The translations under genes and the position numbers were made by a program. DNA of 49,999 nt from JAJDFU01 sp964641965 (GTDB lineage: Bacteria; Bacteroidota; Bacteroidia; Chitinophagales; Saprospiraceae): assembly GCA_964641965.1 (NCBI GenBank), contig CAZXLD010000037.1, positions 1 through 49,999 of the forward strand, given 5' to 3'. Below are positions 10,374 through 19,410 of this stretch, piece by piece. Under the pieces are notes generated by a model. It had not been told where the DNA came from. It worked only from the letters and a program-made list of their open reading frames with translations, and did not search any database. The stretch's first letter is position 1, and every line of letters begins with the position of its first letter.

Positions 10374-10588
10374 CAATTCCCGTCAATGGCCCGCTCTTCC
10401 AAAATACGTTTGGCTTCAACTGCCTTCTCAGCAGGCACATAAAGTTCTGCTGATCCAATAGCTGGGATGGCGGAATCGGGCTTGGCAGCTACCAGGCTTT
10501 CGATTCCATATTGCTTCAATACATCATCGGCAATGCGGGCTTTGAATTCACTGTCCGCCTTGTATACCAGTACCCATCCTTCTTTCAT
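10373..10588 (-). CDS. DUF2007-type small protein
   Basis: Residues begin MKEGWVLVYKADSEFKARI when the ATG at 10588 is used (71 residues). A longer TTG start at 10615 is possible, but its extra nine residues are hydrophobic and unlike the family. The pattern of a single beta-alpha-beta ferredoxin-like fold with LYVPAEKAVEAKRIL near the end matches DUF2007, a putative signal-transducing family of unknown function common in Bacteroidota. It lies 40 bases after the phosphoesterase-barrel gene and overlaps msrA by one base, so the two are probably translationally coupled. No function can be assigned beyond this. Confidence 0.75.
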   Translation of the reverse strand: MKEGWVLVYKADSEFKARIADDVLKQYGIESLVAAKPDSAIPAIGSAELYVPAEKAVEAKRILEERAIDGN

Positions 10589-10628
10589 GTTCAATAGATT
10601 TAAGTTGAGAATCAAGTTTCGGCAAGGG

Positions 10629-13600
10629 TTAAAAATAAAACTTTAGATCGGCAAAAATGGTAAGCCTTTCCCTATCCCCATAGTAAATGTCTAACACCCC
10701 GGTAAACAGGTCCAACGGGCTGAAAAATATACCGCCTCCGTATCCGTAATGCCACCTCCTGGAGGATTCTCCATCTACCCAGACCCGGCCTAGGTCAAGG
10801 CCTGCATAAGCCCCGAAAGAAAAGGGAAAGATCCTGTTTTGAGATTCCAGGAAGCGCCAACGCAATTCGCCATTGGTATAAACTGCTGTTCGACCTGAAA
10901 ACCGATCCCTTCGGAAGCCGCGTGTGGTCCGGTCGGGGCCGGTACCTCCAATAGTTGAGGCCTGGTAAAATAGAAAATCATCGGTGAATAGGTGTTTGAA
11001 GCCAAAGCGACCTGCAAGAACCAGGCTTTCCCGTCGGTTCAATCCCAGGTAAGATGTAATGGAAGAACGAACGTAGGGGACTACTTGTGCGCGGTCGGTC
11101 AATCTAAACGTGGTGCCTAGGGCAAATTGGGATACAATTCCCCGACTTGGATACGCCGGATCGTTGAGGTTGGCGAATCTAAATTCCAGGTGGGGACCAA
11201 TAAACCGTTGCCAATTGAATACGCTGGAATCCACGCCCTCGGGAATACTGTCAAAGAAAATCCGCCCCTGCACTTGTTCGATGCGGATCTGCTCGAACTT
11301 GCCTCCGAAAACAAGGAAGGCATCATTGCGAAGGTTGAGTTTTAGTGCTGGAAAAACATTGAACAGGTTTTGTCGTACTCGATTGAAATTTCGGCCCAGT
11401 TCATCCTCTGGATTTACAGACTCATTGCTGAAACCGTAGAAGTTGATAGTGTATAAGGGGGTCTGATACCGGAAGCTGGTGAAGAAGCTGAGTGGACCGA
11501 TTACATTACTGATTTCACCCGTATAATCGATCGCAAATCCATTGGTCAAGGTTCCCCATTGGAATCCGATATTTTGCCGGGTTTGAAAAGGGCGGGCTTT
11601 AAATCCATAGGTTGTTAATTGGGCGCCGATTCCTAATACCAGGCCGTCATCCGGGTTTATGGCAATTTTGGGAAAAACTTGAAAAAGCGGATAATCCTGG
11701 TCCAAGGCTTCCGGGTTAAATGAATTCAGGAATGGGTTTCCGGACAGACGGGTAGAAGTGTTTGGGCCTCTGGAGGCATCATTGTTTTCCTTCTTACTGT
11801 CATAGAATATGTTGCTCTTTATCCAGGCATTTCCCGAGGTGGAATCTACTAGTTGGTCTTTCCCTAATCCTCCAACCATTCGAACCTTTATCCTGGGCGA
11901 TTTTTGCCCTGTTACCAAAAATCGGTCATTGCCATTGAGGCCATACAGGGTTACGGCATTGGTCTCCGAGGGGAGGAATTCTCGATCATAACGCAATTCG
12001 CCTTTTTCACCATTAGGAAGGGCTGAAAATGCAGAAACTTTTAAAGTGCGGTCTGCCGTTCGCTCAATTATAAACCAATCTCTACCCCTGGTCCCTAGGA
12101 CATTGACTTGTTTGGCTAGATGCAAATAAAATTTCCGTGCCAGTTCATCGAGTTGCGCTTTCCGAGCATTAAAGGTTTGAATAATTCGTTCCCCATCAAG
12201 TTGAAATATGGATTCCGGCCAGGAAGATTGAAAGGCATGGTAGACAATCGAGTCGGGCAAGCGCAGCCGAAGTTGTTTGGCTTGGGTTTCCCAAACCGGC
12301 CAGCTCGACTGATTGATCAGAGCTCGATCCAAAAACCGCCCATTGTGGGTAAGCCAACGAACATTTTTACCCCATTGGGAATCGTATTTACGCAATTGCT
12401 TAGCCAAAGGGGAAAGCAAACGGGCAACTCCCAATATCATTCCATCATATCGGGCAAAGGCCAGTTCTCTTTCGCGAGCAATAGGCCAGTATTCCACTTT
12501 ATTGCTGGAGGGATAGGCGGCCCAAGACCAATGATCGGTCCCTCGGTCCCAATCTCCAATGAGCAAATCGAATAGCCGGGTTCGAATAAAGGCACCTTCT
12601 TCCACCCGATGGTCCGGATTGGAAATCAATTGTTCAAACATATCGAAGGAGCCCAGGTAGGCTGAAGCCCCAAAGGGGTTGATGGATTTAAATTTGGCTC
12701 GTTGCGAATTTTCCTCCAATAAATACAGGGCATTGGCATAGGAGCTATTGTATCGACCGAGTGCTTTCTGTTCAGGCAGGTAAAAAAGGGCTGAGCCCGT
12801 ATGAATGATCCCCGCTGCATTCTGAAGAGGAGTCAAGGGTAGCGTAGCCAAGGGGTGTAGCGCACTGAAATTATCTTCTATCAGTTCAACAGCCAACGAA
12901 TTTTTGAATGGATATGGAATTATTCGATCCGCTTCTTTCTCCAGCGACCGGAGTTCGTAAGCCAGCCCGGTCTTGGTAAGTAGTTCCAGATTTTGCGTGA
13001 TGTAGCCGCTACTGGCTTTGATACTTTCTACTCCTCCTCTGAAGGATGAAAGATGGAGTAGGGGCACTTTGAGTTTTTGCTCGTAGACGGCCCGATAGTG
13101 TTCGCCCCAGAGTATTTTTGAAAATCCTTCGCGCGTATAATTCTTCGCACTAATCGGGACCAGGATCGAATCACCTGCAATCCGTTCGGTCAGTGTATCT
13201 GGTTCTACATATTGGTCAATCGGAGGCTTTATTTGAGCGCTGTACAGCAACTTCCCGGACTTTTCTTCTGAGGATAGTCCCCAAAACTCTACCCAGGCAG
13301 ATCCGGAGGGATAGTATTTGATGAGGCCAAAACCAACAGTTCCGGATGCAAACAAACCTCCTTTCCCCATCCGGGTTGCCTGCGCTGCACTTCCCGAACC
13401 CGCAATCAGGAATTGCTGGTCTGATCGTTCGAGGTAATGCATTACCTGTTCATGGGCAGAAAGAAATACAAAATTGCCGGCTTGCCTGGCTGCCGTCAAC
13501 ACTCCTTTCTTGTATTCTTTAAATTTTGGATGGGCGATATCCTGGAGTGTTCCGACCGTAAACCGATAAAAAGGGGGCAGTGAACCCAAGCCAGGTAAGG

Positions 13601-14390
13601 GAATCCATAGATTGGGTTTTAGCTGTCGGAAAGGAAATAGATGGTCCAAAGGAGCATAAAAACCGCCGTGGCGCCCTTCTGAAAAGAGACTGTGGTGCAT
13701 GGCAACCAACGTAAGCCCATTATTCTTATCCTTGAGTTTTTCCTGTAGGTTTTCCGCCAGTACTTCCCGATTCCCGATAAAGCAACCTTCATTAATCCCT
13801 GTTTGCCCCGACCAATTTTCCAACCACCATTGGCTATCCAGCAATAAGAGTTCAAGCCCGGGTGCCAATTCGATATTATCTGGTCCGCCACAGCCTGGGC
13901 TGGGGAAAAAACGTAATCGTTCTTCCGGCCGGGTTTCCAACTCGGTAGCAATAGCCTGTACCCCCTGGAGGTCATTTTCCTTCCATTCCAGTGGTCCGGG
14001 AATTAAAATGGTTTGTCCGGGGTAATCTCCCAGCCAAGCCAAAAGGGCATCCACTTTCAGGCGAAGGGAATCGGATTCTCTGCCGCGAAACAAGGGATTT
14101 CGATTCGGGGCAATGGTGTTGCCTAGCAAAACCAGGGTACTTTCTTGGGGCGCTTTTTCCAGGTGTTGGGCAAGAAGGGCCAAACCATCGGTAGTCCGGG
14201 TTTCGCCCAAACCTCCCACAAAGAAAACGGAATGGATCGGGTCTTCTTTCGGAATAGAAAGACTGTCCCCGGATGGCGTCGGGTAGGTTCTATATTGAGT
14301 AGTATGGGTGGCACAGCTTGAAATACCAAGAGCTAACGCCAGCCCGACAACTAAGGTAACGCTCTTCCATTTACCCCAAGGGTAATCCAT
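10629..14390 (-). CDS. Phosphoesterase/kinase-like/BamA-like fusion lipoprotein, degenerate active sites
   Basis: 1253 residues with a lipobox (LGISSC, Cys26). Residues 52-380 align with the calcineurin-like phosphoesterase domain of the next gene upstream, but metal and catalytic motifs are changed: GDAG became GGLG (59-62), GDN became GNT (90-92), GNHDW became GPLEW (132-136) and GHEH became AHEQ (312-315); HH at 232-233 remains. Residues 430-700 match the kinase-like region of the paralogue: the β3-like LRSLEK and GDWDR (612-616) are kept, but the following His is Gly and the RDRDQAF metal-loop motif is RERELAF (639-645). The C-terminal 370 residues form an outer-membrane barrel of the BamA/D15 type with TRGFRRDRFSGR. 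Predicted surface or periplasmic lipoprotein anchored in the outer membrane, probably catalytically dead in the phosphoesterase part. It starts 15 bases after its paralogue, so they are co-transcribed. Confidence 0.85.
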   Translation of the reverse strand: MDYPWGKWKSVTLVVGLALALGISSCATHTTQYRTYPTPSGDSLSIPKEDPIHSVFFVGGLGETRTTDGLALLAQHLEKAPQESTLVLLGNTIAPNRNPLFRGRESDSLRLKVDALLAWLGDYPGQTILIPGPLEWKENDLQGVQAIATELETRPEERLRFFPSPGCGGPDNIELAPGLELLLLDSQWWLENWSGQTGINEGCFIGNREVLAENLQEKLKDKNNGLTLVAMHHSLFSEGRHGGFYAPLDHLFPFRQLKPNLWIPLPGLGSLPPFYRFTVGTLQDIAHPKFKEYKKGVLTAARQAGNFVFLSAHEQVMHYLERSDQQFLIAGSGSAAQATRMGKGGLFASGTVGFGLIKYYPSGSAWVEFWGLSSEEKSGKLLYSAQIKPPIDQYVEPDTLTERIAGDSILVPISAKNYTREGFSKILWGEHYRAVYEQKLKVPLLHLSSFRGGVESIKASSGYITQNLELLTKTGLAYELRSLEKEADRIIPYPFKNSLAVELIEDNFSALHPLATLPLTPLQNAAGIIHTGSALFYLPEQKALGRYNSSYANALYLLEENSQRAKFKSINPFGASAYLGSFDMFEQLISNPDHRVEEGAFIRTRLFDLLIGDWDRGTDHWSWAAYPSSNKVEYWPIARERELAFARYDGMILGVARLLSPLAKQLRKYDSQWGKNVRWLTHNGRFLDRALINQSSWPVWETQAKQLRLRLPDSIVYHAFQSSWPESIFQLDGERIIQTFNARKAQLDELARKFYLHLAKQVNVLGTRGRDWFIIERTADRTLKVSAFSALPNGEKGELRYDREFLPSETNAVTLYGLNGNDRFLVTGQKSPRIKVRMVGGLGKDQLVDSTSGNAWIKSNIFYDSKKENNDASRGPNTSTRLSGNPFLNSFNPEALDQDYPLFQVFPKIAINPDDGLVLGIGAQLTTYGFKARPFQTRQNIGFQWGTLTNGFAIDYTGEISNVIGPLSFFTSFRYQTPLYTINFYGFSNESVNPEDELGRNFNRVRQNLFNVFPALKLNLRNDAFLVFGGKFEQIRIEQVQGRIFFDSIPEGVDSSVFNWQRFIGPHLEFRFANLNDPAYPSRGIVSQFALGTTFRLTDRAQVVPYVRSSITSYLGLNRRESLVLAGRFGFKHLFTDDFLFYQASTIGGTGPDRTTRGFRRDRFSGRTAVYTNGELRWRFLESQNRIFPFSFGAYAGLDLGRVWVDGESSRRWHYGYGGGIFFSPLDLFTGVLDIYYGDRERLTIFADLKFYF

Positions 14391-14405
14391 AGAGTTTGAA
14401 ATGTG

Positions 14406-17400
14406 CTAAAAGAAAAACTTCCCCGACAAGATAAACCGGAATGGGTCATTGTCAGCACGAAAAGCAGTTAACTGAATTGTCAACAGGTCTAAAGGATTAA
14501 GGAATATACCTCCACCATAGGCATTATGCCATTGTTCCGACTCGAAAACAACGGTAGCATCATCGCTGGCTCCCCAGACTCTGCCATAGTCAAATCCGAC
14601 GAACATACCCATCGTGAAAGGAAAGGACTTATTGTCAGAGGTGACGGTCTTCCACCTCAAGTCGAGGTTTTGATAGAACGATCCTCTTCCAATGTATCGG
14701 TTTCTACGCAGGCCTCGGAAATTAGCTTCCGGACCAGTTCCGCCCAATTGAGCCGCCTGGAAAAAATAAAATCGACCGGTGAAATTGTATTCCCCGCCTA
14801 CGCGGGTGCCGAAGGTAAATCGACGGGCATTATCTAGAGGCAACAGAAAACGCATATTACTTTTTACATAGGGAAAGTGCTGCTGCTCCTGGGTGTTGAT
14901 TTGGGCCTTCCATCCTAGATCTAAAAGGAGTCCGAAGCTCTTTTCCGGAAAGGAAGCCCCTAGTGTATTGTTGTATTCGAACAAAACTTGCCCCCCTAGA
15001 AAAAGCTGACCATCAAAGATTTCCGGAGCATAAATGTTGAGCAGGCTATCCAGGATACGATCTTCCGTACGTTGGATCTCGACTCCCTCCAGGGTGGGGC
15101 CAAAGCTGAAACTGCTGGCCGAATTTCTATATTTTTTGAGAATGGGTGCCAGCCGGAAAGACTGCTTGCGGACCAAGTGAAAATCGTTTCCTAATTCATC
15201 TTCAAAGTCTTCGGAACCATTGCCGTAACCGTAGAAATTGGTGGCATACAATGGCGATTGAACTTGGGCCTCAACCCCAAATGCCCAATCCCCAATGGCA
15301 TCAATAAACTCACCTTTGTAATTGAATTGGAATCCGTTGGTTTTAATTGAATACAGGCCTCCAAAAAAGTTGGAACTGGCATAGGGTGCTTTTTTGAAGC
15401 CATATTTGATCCGTTGAGCTGCTAAACCGATTAATATTCCGTCATCTGGGTTAAACCCCAGCGATGGCAGGAAAAACCAATGATCTTTTTCATAGTCCTT
15501 GGATAACCGATTGTAGGTATTGAAACGAGGGTCTTTTCGAAGGAAAACCCGGGCTTCCTTTATATCGTCAAAATCATTATCCTCCTTTGGCGAATCATAG
15601 ATTTTGGTCTTTCGAACGAGGCCTTTCACCTTGGAATCGTCATCAAATTCGTCTTTGCCTTCTCCTCCGATAGCGCGGGTCAGGATGCTTTTGGAAACGG
15701 TTCCTTCCCATTGGAATATATCATCATCAGCAAGGCCATACATGCGAACTTCTTTGGTCTCCTTGCGGCTAAAGGTTCGATCATAGAAGAGCTCTTCTTT
15801 TTCGCCTTTACTGTTGGTATCGTAGACCCGAATCCGAATAGAATCCTTATCCAACCGTTCGATCAGAAAAAGGTCTTTTTGATCGGTCCCGATCACATCC
15901 ACTTTTTTGGCCAAATGCTTGTAAAAACTAGCTCCCATTCGAAGGAGGTTGTCCCTCCTTTTTTGGGCAGTGTTCACAATTTTGTCACCGTCCAACTTCA
16001 TGAATTCTGTTGGCCAGGCAGACTGGAAAGCGGTTTGAATAATGGAATCGGTCAGATGAGTCTGGATGAATCGTATTTCGCGCTCCCAGTCTTTCCATTC
16101 CGAGCCACTCAGAAAAGAGGCATCAAAATAGCGGGAACCATAATTGGACCATTTGATGCCTTGCTGGAAGGGCTTGTATTTTCGGAGTGGGCGAGCCGCT
16201 GGAAAGGTATTCCGTGCGATAGAAAATAGAAAACCGTCATATTCGCCAAACGCCTGGTCGCGGTCGCGCGGAACAGGCCTGTAAATTGTCCGTTTACCCG
16301 ATTCAATCTGTGCCCAGCGCCATTGATCATCGTGGCGGTCCCAGTCTCCGATCACAATATCAAATAAACGGGAACGAAGGATCCAATCCCAATCCAGAAT
16401 ATGGTCATGGTCATCCTTGATCTCATCCAGCATGTTCTGCGTGCTCATTAACTCATCCGGTTTACCGAAAAAAGCCTCGTCTTGCCAATGATCATCGTCA
16501 GGGCGCTCCTCCACCAGGTACAATGCATCCCCAAAGCGCGGATTGAAGTTGACTAAGGCAGGTTGTTGTGGCACATAAAATAATTCCGGACGTGTATGAT
16601 AGACCCGAACCGCATCGGCCATCATGGGTATGGGAAGTGCGGCCAGGGGATGCGCTCCGCTAAAGGAATCTTTAATGATATCCAATACGATTTTCGACTC
16701 ACTTATTGGGTAGGCTACCATTCGGGTGGGATCCTTATCGAGCGACCGCATGGCATATTGACGGCCGGAAGCAGCTTCCAGTCGTAGCGAATTGGTTTGG
16801 TAGCCACCCCCTCTTTTAACCGGGAAAACACCAGTTCGAAAAGTATCCAAGTTTAATAAAGGAGCCTTGATCGGTTGCAGATAGGCATCCCGATAGTGAT
16901 TTCCCCAAAGCCAACGGCCAAATGATTTGCGTTCGAATAATCCAGGAGCACCTATGTTGGTCAAGATCGAATCCTGAGGAAGCACAAACTCGGCTTCTGT
17001 TCGATCATCCATAGTTAAGGACGATAATGGCCCATTGATTTGCCGACGGAAGGAAAGGACGCCTTCGGGTTTATCGGAAGCGGAGGACCAAAATTCTACC
17101 CAGGCAGAACCGTCTTCATAAAACAGAAGCTTTGCAAATCCTTGCGCTCCTTCTGCAAATTGCGTCCCTTGACCTACTGCGACCGCGTTGTTGCGCGAAC
17201 CGGAGCCACTTACAATAAAGTGTTGCTCTTCTTCTTGTAAATATTGTAAGGTATGCTCATGGCCGGAAACAAAGATGAATCGTCCATTTTTCCGAGCAAT
17301 ATTGATCATCAAATTTTTGAGATCACGGTACCTGGGATGTGCCAAATCTTGTTTGGAACCCACAGTTGATCGGAGCAAGGGATAGGCTGAACCCAATCCG

Positions 17401-18212
17401 GGAAGGGGAATCCACAGAGCATCACTGGCTTCAGTAATCGGGAAGAGGTGTTCTTTCCAGGAAAAAGATCCTCCATGAGGGCCATGTGAATGCAAAGGGT
17501 GATGCGTGGCTACAATCAGGTTTTTATCCCGGTTGCTTTTAATAGCATCTTCAAAAAAAAGGCGAAACACTTCCCGGCTTTTGACCAGACAGTCCTGGTT
17601 GATCTCCGGATGCTTATTCCAGTTGGTTAGCCACCATTCAGTATCCAATAAGACAAGCACCAGGTTGTCGTCCAGGTCGATTTCAACCGGATCGCCACAT
17701 CCACAATCAGGTCCCCAGATATCTTTCCGGTCCAGGTATTTCTCAATGAATTTTCGTTGTCGCTTTAACCCATCAATCCCATATTCATACCAATCGTGGT
17801 TGCCGGCAATCACGTAAAGGTTTCCCGGAAAGTCCTTGAGAAATTCCAACTGACCTACCATTGCCACCTCATCGGCTTTTCTTTCGACTTCCTTTTTTTT
17901 GGGAGCCATTCCGTTGGGATAGATGTTGTCCCCTAAGTAAACCAGCGTGCTATTGATGCCTGCTTGTTGGACGTGATGGGATAGAATGCGTAGACCAGGT
18001 GGCTTATAGTCTACGGTTGAGCCACCAGCGTCCCCCATTAAAAAGACCGTATGCCGGAGAGTGGCAGATGAATCTTGAGAAAAAGAAGCCCAATTGGAAG
18101 CGTTCTTGTGATACTGCGGGTGATATTGGGCACACGAGCCCAAAAACAACAATAAAACCCAGATAGGAACTTGAAAAAGAAGTCGGTTTGGCATACCAAA
18201 ACAAGTGAGCAT
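14406..18212 (-). CDS. Phosphoesterase/kinase-like/BamA-like fusion lipoprotein, intact motifs
   Basis: 1268 residues from 18212; the ATG at 18194 (1262 residues) gives a cleaner lipoprotein signal, MPNRLLFQ...FLGSC. Residues 54-380 are a calcineurin-like metallophosphoesterase with GDAG (60-63), GDNIYP (94-99), GNHDW (137-141), THHPLHSHGPHG (236-247) and GHEH (317-320), all metal ligands present. Residues about 430-700 resemble an atypical CotH/FAM20-like kinase core: YAMRSLDK (486-493) as a β3-like lysine segment, GDWDRHDDQW (622-631) as a catalytic loop and PRDRDQAFG (648-656) as a metal-binding loop. Residues 830-880 are Gly/Asp-rich. From about 915 there is a BamA/D15-like barrel with RGLRRNRYIGRG. 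Predicted outer-membrane lipoprotein enzyme; the kinase-like call is my inference from motif spacing. Probable first gene of a four-gene operon. Confidence 0.85.
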   Translation of the reverse strand: MLTCFGMPNRLLFQVPIWVLLLFLGSCAQYHPQYHKNASNWASFSQDSSATLRHTVFLMGDAGGSTVDYKPPGLRILSHHVQQAGINSTLVYLGDNIYPNGMAPKKKEVERKADEVAMVGQLEFLKDFPGNLYVIAGNHDWYEYGIDGLKRQRKFIEKYLDRKDIWGPDCGCGDPVEIDLDDNLVLVLLDTEWWLTNWNKHPEINQDCLVKSREVFRLFFEDAIKSNRDKNLIVATHHPLHSHGPHGGSFSWKEHLFPITEASDALWIPLPGLGSAYPLLRSTVGSKQDLAHPRYRDLKNLMINIARKNGRFIFVSGHEHTLQYLQEEEQHFIVSGSGSRNNAVAVGQGTQFAEGAQGFAKLLFYEDGSAWVEFWSSASDKPEGVLSFRRQINGPLSSLTMDDRTEAEFVLPQDSILTNIGAPGLFERKSFGRWLWGNHYRDAYLQPIKAPLLNLDTFRTGVFPVKRGGGYQTNSLRLEAASGRQYAMRSLDKDPTRMVAYPISESKIVLDIIKDSFSGAHPLAALPIPMMADAVRVYHTRPELFYVPQQPALVNFNPRFGDALYLVEERPDDDHWQDEAFFGKPDELMSTQNMLDEIKDDHDHILDWDWILRSRLFDIVIGDWDRHDDQWRWAQIESGKRTIYRPVPRDRDQAFGEYDGFLFSIARNTFPAARPLRKYKPFQQGIKWSNYGSRYFDASFLSGSEWKDWEREIRFIQTHLTDSIIQTAFQSAWPTEFMKLDGDKIVNTAQKRRDNLLRMGASFYKHLAKKVDVIGTDQKDLFLIERLDKDSIRIRVYDTNSKGEKEELFYDRTFSRKETKEVRMYGLADDDIFQWEGTVSKSILTRAIGGEGKDEFDDDSKVKGLVRKTKIYDSPKEDNDFDDIKEARVFLRKDPRFNTYNRLSKDYEKDHWFFLPSLGFNPDDGILIGLAAQRIKYGFKKAPYASSNFFGGLYSIKTNGFQFNYKGEFIDAIGDWAFGVEAQVQSPLYATNFYGYGNGSEDFEDELGNDFHLVRKQSFRLAPILKKYRNSASSFSFGPTLEGVEIQRTEDRILDSLLNIYAPEIFDGQLFLGGQVLFEYNNTLGASFPEKSFGLLLDLGWKAQINTQEQQHFPYVKSNMRFLLPLDNARRFTFGTRVGGEYNFTGRFYFFQAAQLGGTGPEANFRGLRRNRYIGRGSFYQNLDLRWKTVTSDNKSFPFTMGMFVGFDYGRVWGASDDATVVFESEQWHNAYGGGIFLNPLDLLTIQLTAFRADNDPFRFILSGKFFF

Positions 18213-18825
18213 TACAATTCAAGGACGAGAAGCTTGTTTTTCTCTTCAATAAATCTTTTAAAATACCTTTTCTTCAGAAAAGGTTGGATCGGATTGTAAA
18301 ATGAATGCCTTATTGGTGGAAATAAAAAGGCCATCCCGAGGACGGGATGGCGGATTTACACTCACTAGTTATGAAACTTAAGCCGACGGATTTACTATTT
18401 TAAAACAAATCAACAGTCTATTTATTGCTCACCAGAGATTTGGAATTCTGTTAATTTTCTATTAAAAATTCTGTTTTTCAAAGAATTCCAATGCTTTTTT
18501 GGGGTGCTCGCTCTTGCCTTTACTATATAGACGCCATAACTCGCCAAATAGGTTGTATAAAGGATCATTTTTTTATTGTTTTTTGGAAAAAAGGCAGATT
18601 TAGCTCGAATTACTGTCCTACTCGTAGCAAAACCATCTTCCTATGCTATCCATCATGGAAGGCCAACCCTTAAAAAGGGCCTGAATGATGGGGCTTGAAA
18701 GGTAAATCGGAGATAACAGGTTCTGTTGTGGCCATTCTCTCCGGTTCCCAGCCCAATGAATCGAATGGGGATGCGAAAAAAAATTCAGGAATTCCAACCT
18801 TTCCTTTTTCGAGGTTTCTTTAAGA
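18213..18825. other. 613-base gene-free region between divergent operons
   Basis: No convincing coding sequence on either strand. It must contain the promoters of the minus-strand phosphoesterase operon and the plus-strand sigma-factor cassette. It also holds the orphan terminator at 18330-18351. Most of 18361-18600 is AT-rich. I could not place a convincing -33/-7 promoter pair. Confidence 0.6.
18325..18351 (-). terminator. Orphan minus-strand terminator hairpin
   Basis: Perfect 9-bp stem (18330-18338 with 18343-18351) and a 4-base loop. Read on the minus strand it is followed by CCTTTTTATTT, a proper U-tract. No gene lies to its right on the minus strand, so it terminates either an unannotated small RNA or the leader of the operon that starts at 18212, about 115 bases downstream. 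Confidence 0.7.
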
Positions 18826-19410
18826 TTGAAAAAACGACTGAACGTGGAGATTTCCACCACACTTGAAGAGCATCAACTAGTCCGCCTTACCATGGCTGGA
18901 GATGATCAGGCAGCCCGGCGGTTGTATGAAAAATATATAGGAGCCATGTTCCATACCGCTACACGGATGGTAGGAAGTACAGAAGAGGCAGAAGACGTGA
19001 TTCAGGAAGCCTTTATTCGGGTTTTTCAGGGGCTGAACCAGTTCAAAGGGGAATCTACCCTTGGAGCCTGGATCAAACGTATTGTTGTTCATACAGCTCT
19101 AAATCATTTGCGTCAGCACAAGCGAAATGGATTCCTGTCTATTGAGGAAGGTTTTCCGGAACCTAGCCAGGAACCGGACGAACCTAAATCGGATTGGAAA
19201 CCGGAAGATATTCACTACGCTATCAAGCAATTGCCAGAAGGGTGTCGGGTGGTGTTAAGTCTTTATTTACTGGAAGGCTACCAACACAAAGAGATCGCCC
19301 AGATTTTAGGTATTGCAGAATCCACCTCCAAAACCCAATACCGCAGAGGAAAAAAACTGCTAAAGCAACTTTTATTAGCTCAACAAAACAGGAATGATGC
19401 ATTGGGATGA
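18826..19410 (+). CDS. ECF-type RNA polymerase sigma-70 factor
   Basis: 194 residues from a TTG start; a GTG at 18844 is the alternative, and the ATG at 18892 would cut into region 2. Region 2 runs from LVRLTMAGDDQAARRLYEKY through EEAEDVIQEAFIRVF to ALNHLR (about 18-97). Region 4 with its helix-turn-helix lies at about 130-185 (LPEGCRVVLSLYLLEGYQHKEIA, here split by the usual turn, then STSKTQYRRGKKLL). Directs transcription of a stress or envelope regulon and probably its own cassette. The next gene, a single-pass membrane protein overlapping it by 17 bases, is the likely anti-sigma partner. Confidence 0.92.
   Translation: MKKRLNVEISTTLEEHQLVRLTMAGDDQAARRLYEKYIGAMFHTATRMVGSTEEAEDVIQEAFIRVFQGLNQFKGESTLGAWIKRIVVHTALNHLRQHKRNGFLSIEEGFPEPSQEPDEPKSDWKPEDIHYAIKQLPEGCRVVLSLYLLEGYQHKEIAQILGIAESTSKTQYRRGKKLLKQLLLAQQNRNDALG

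Noticed and set aside
10629..14390. Treating the downstream phosphoesterase paralogue as a pseudogene
   Set aside because: The frame is open over 1253 codons, the signal peptide and barrel are intact, and changes are concentrated at catalytic residues, so a retained pseudoenzyme fits better.
18618..18860. Open frame on the minus strand before the sigma gene
   Set aside because: It overlaps the start of the sigma gene, has no family features and no promoter, and does not explain the orphan terminator far downstream.
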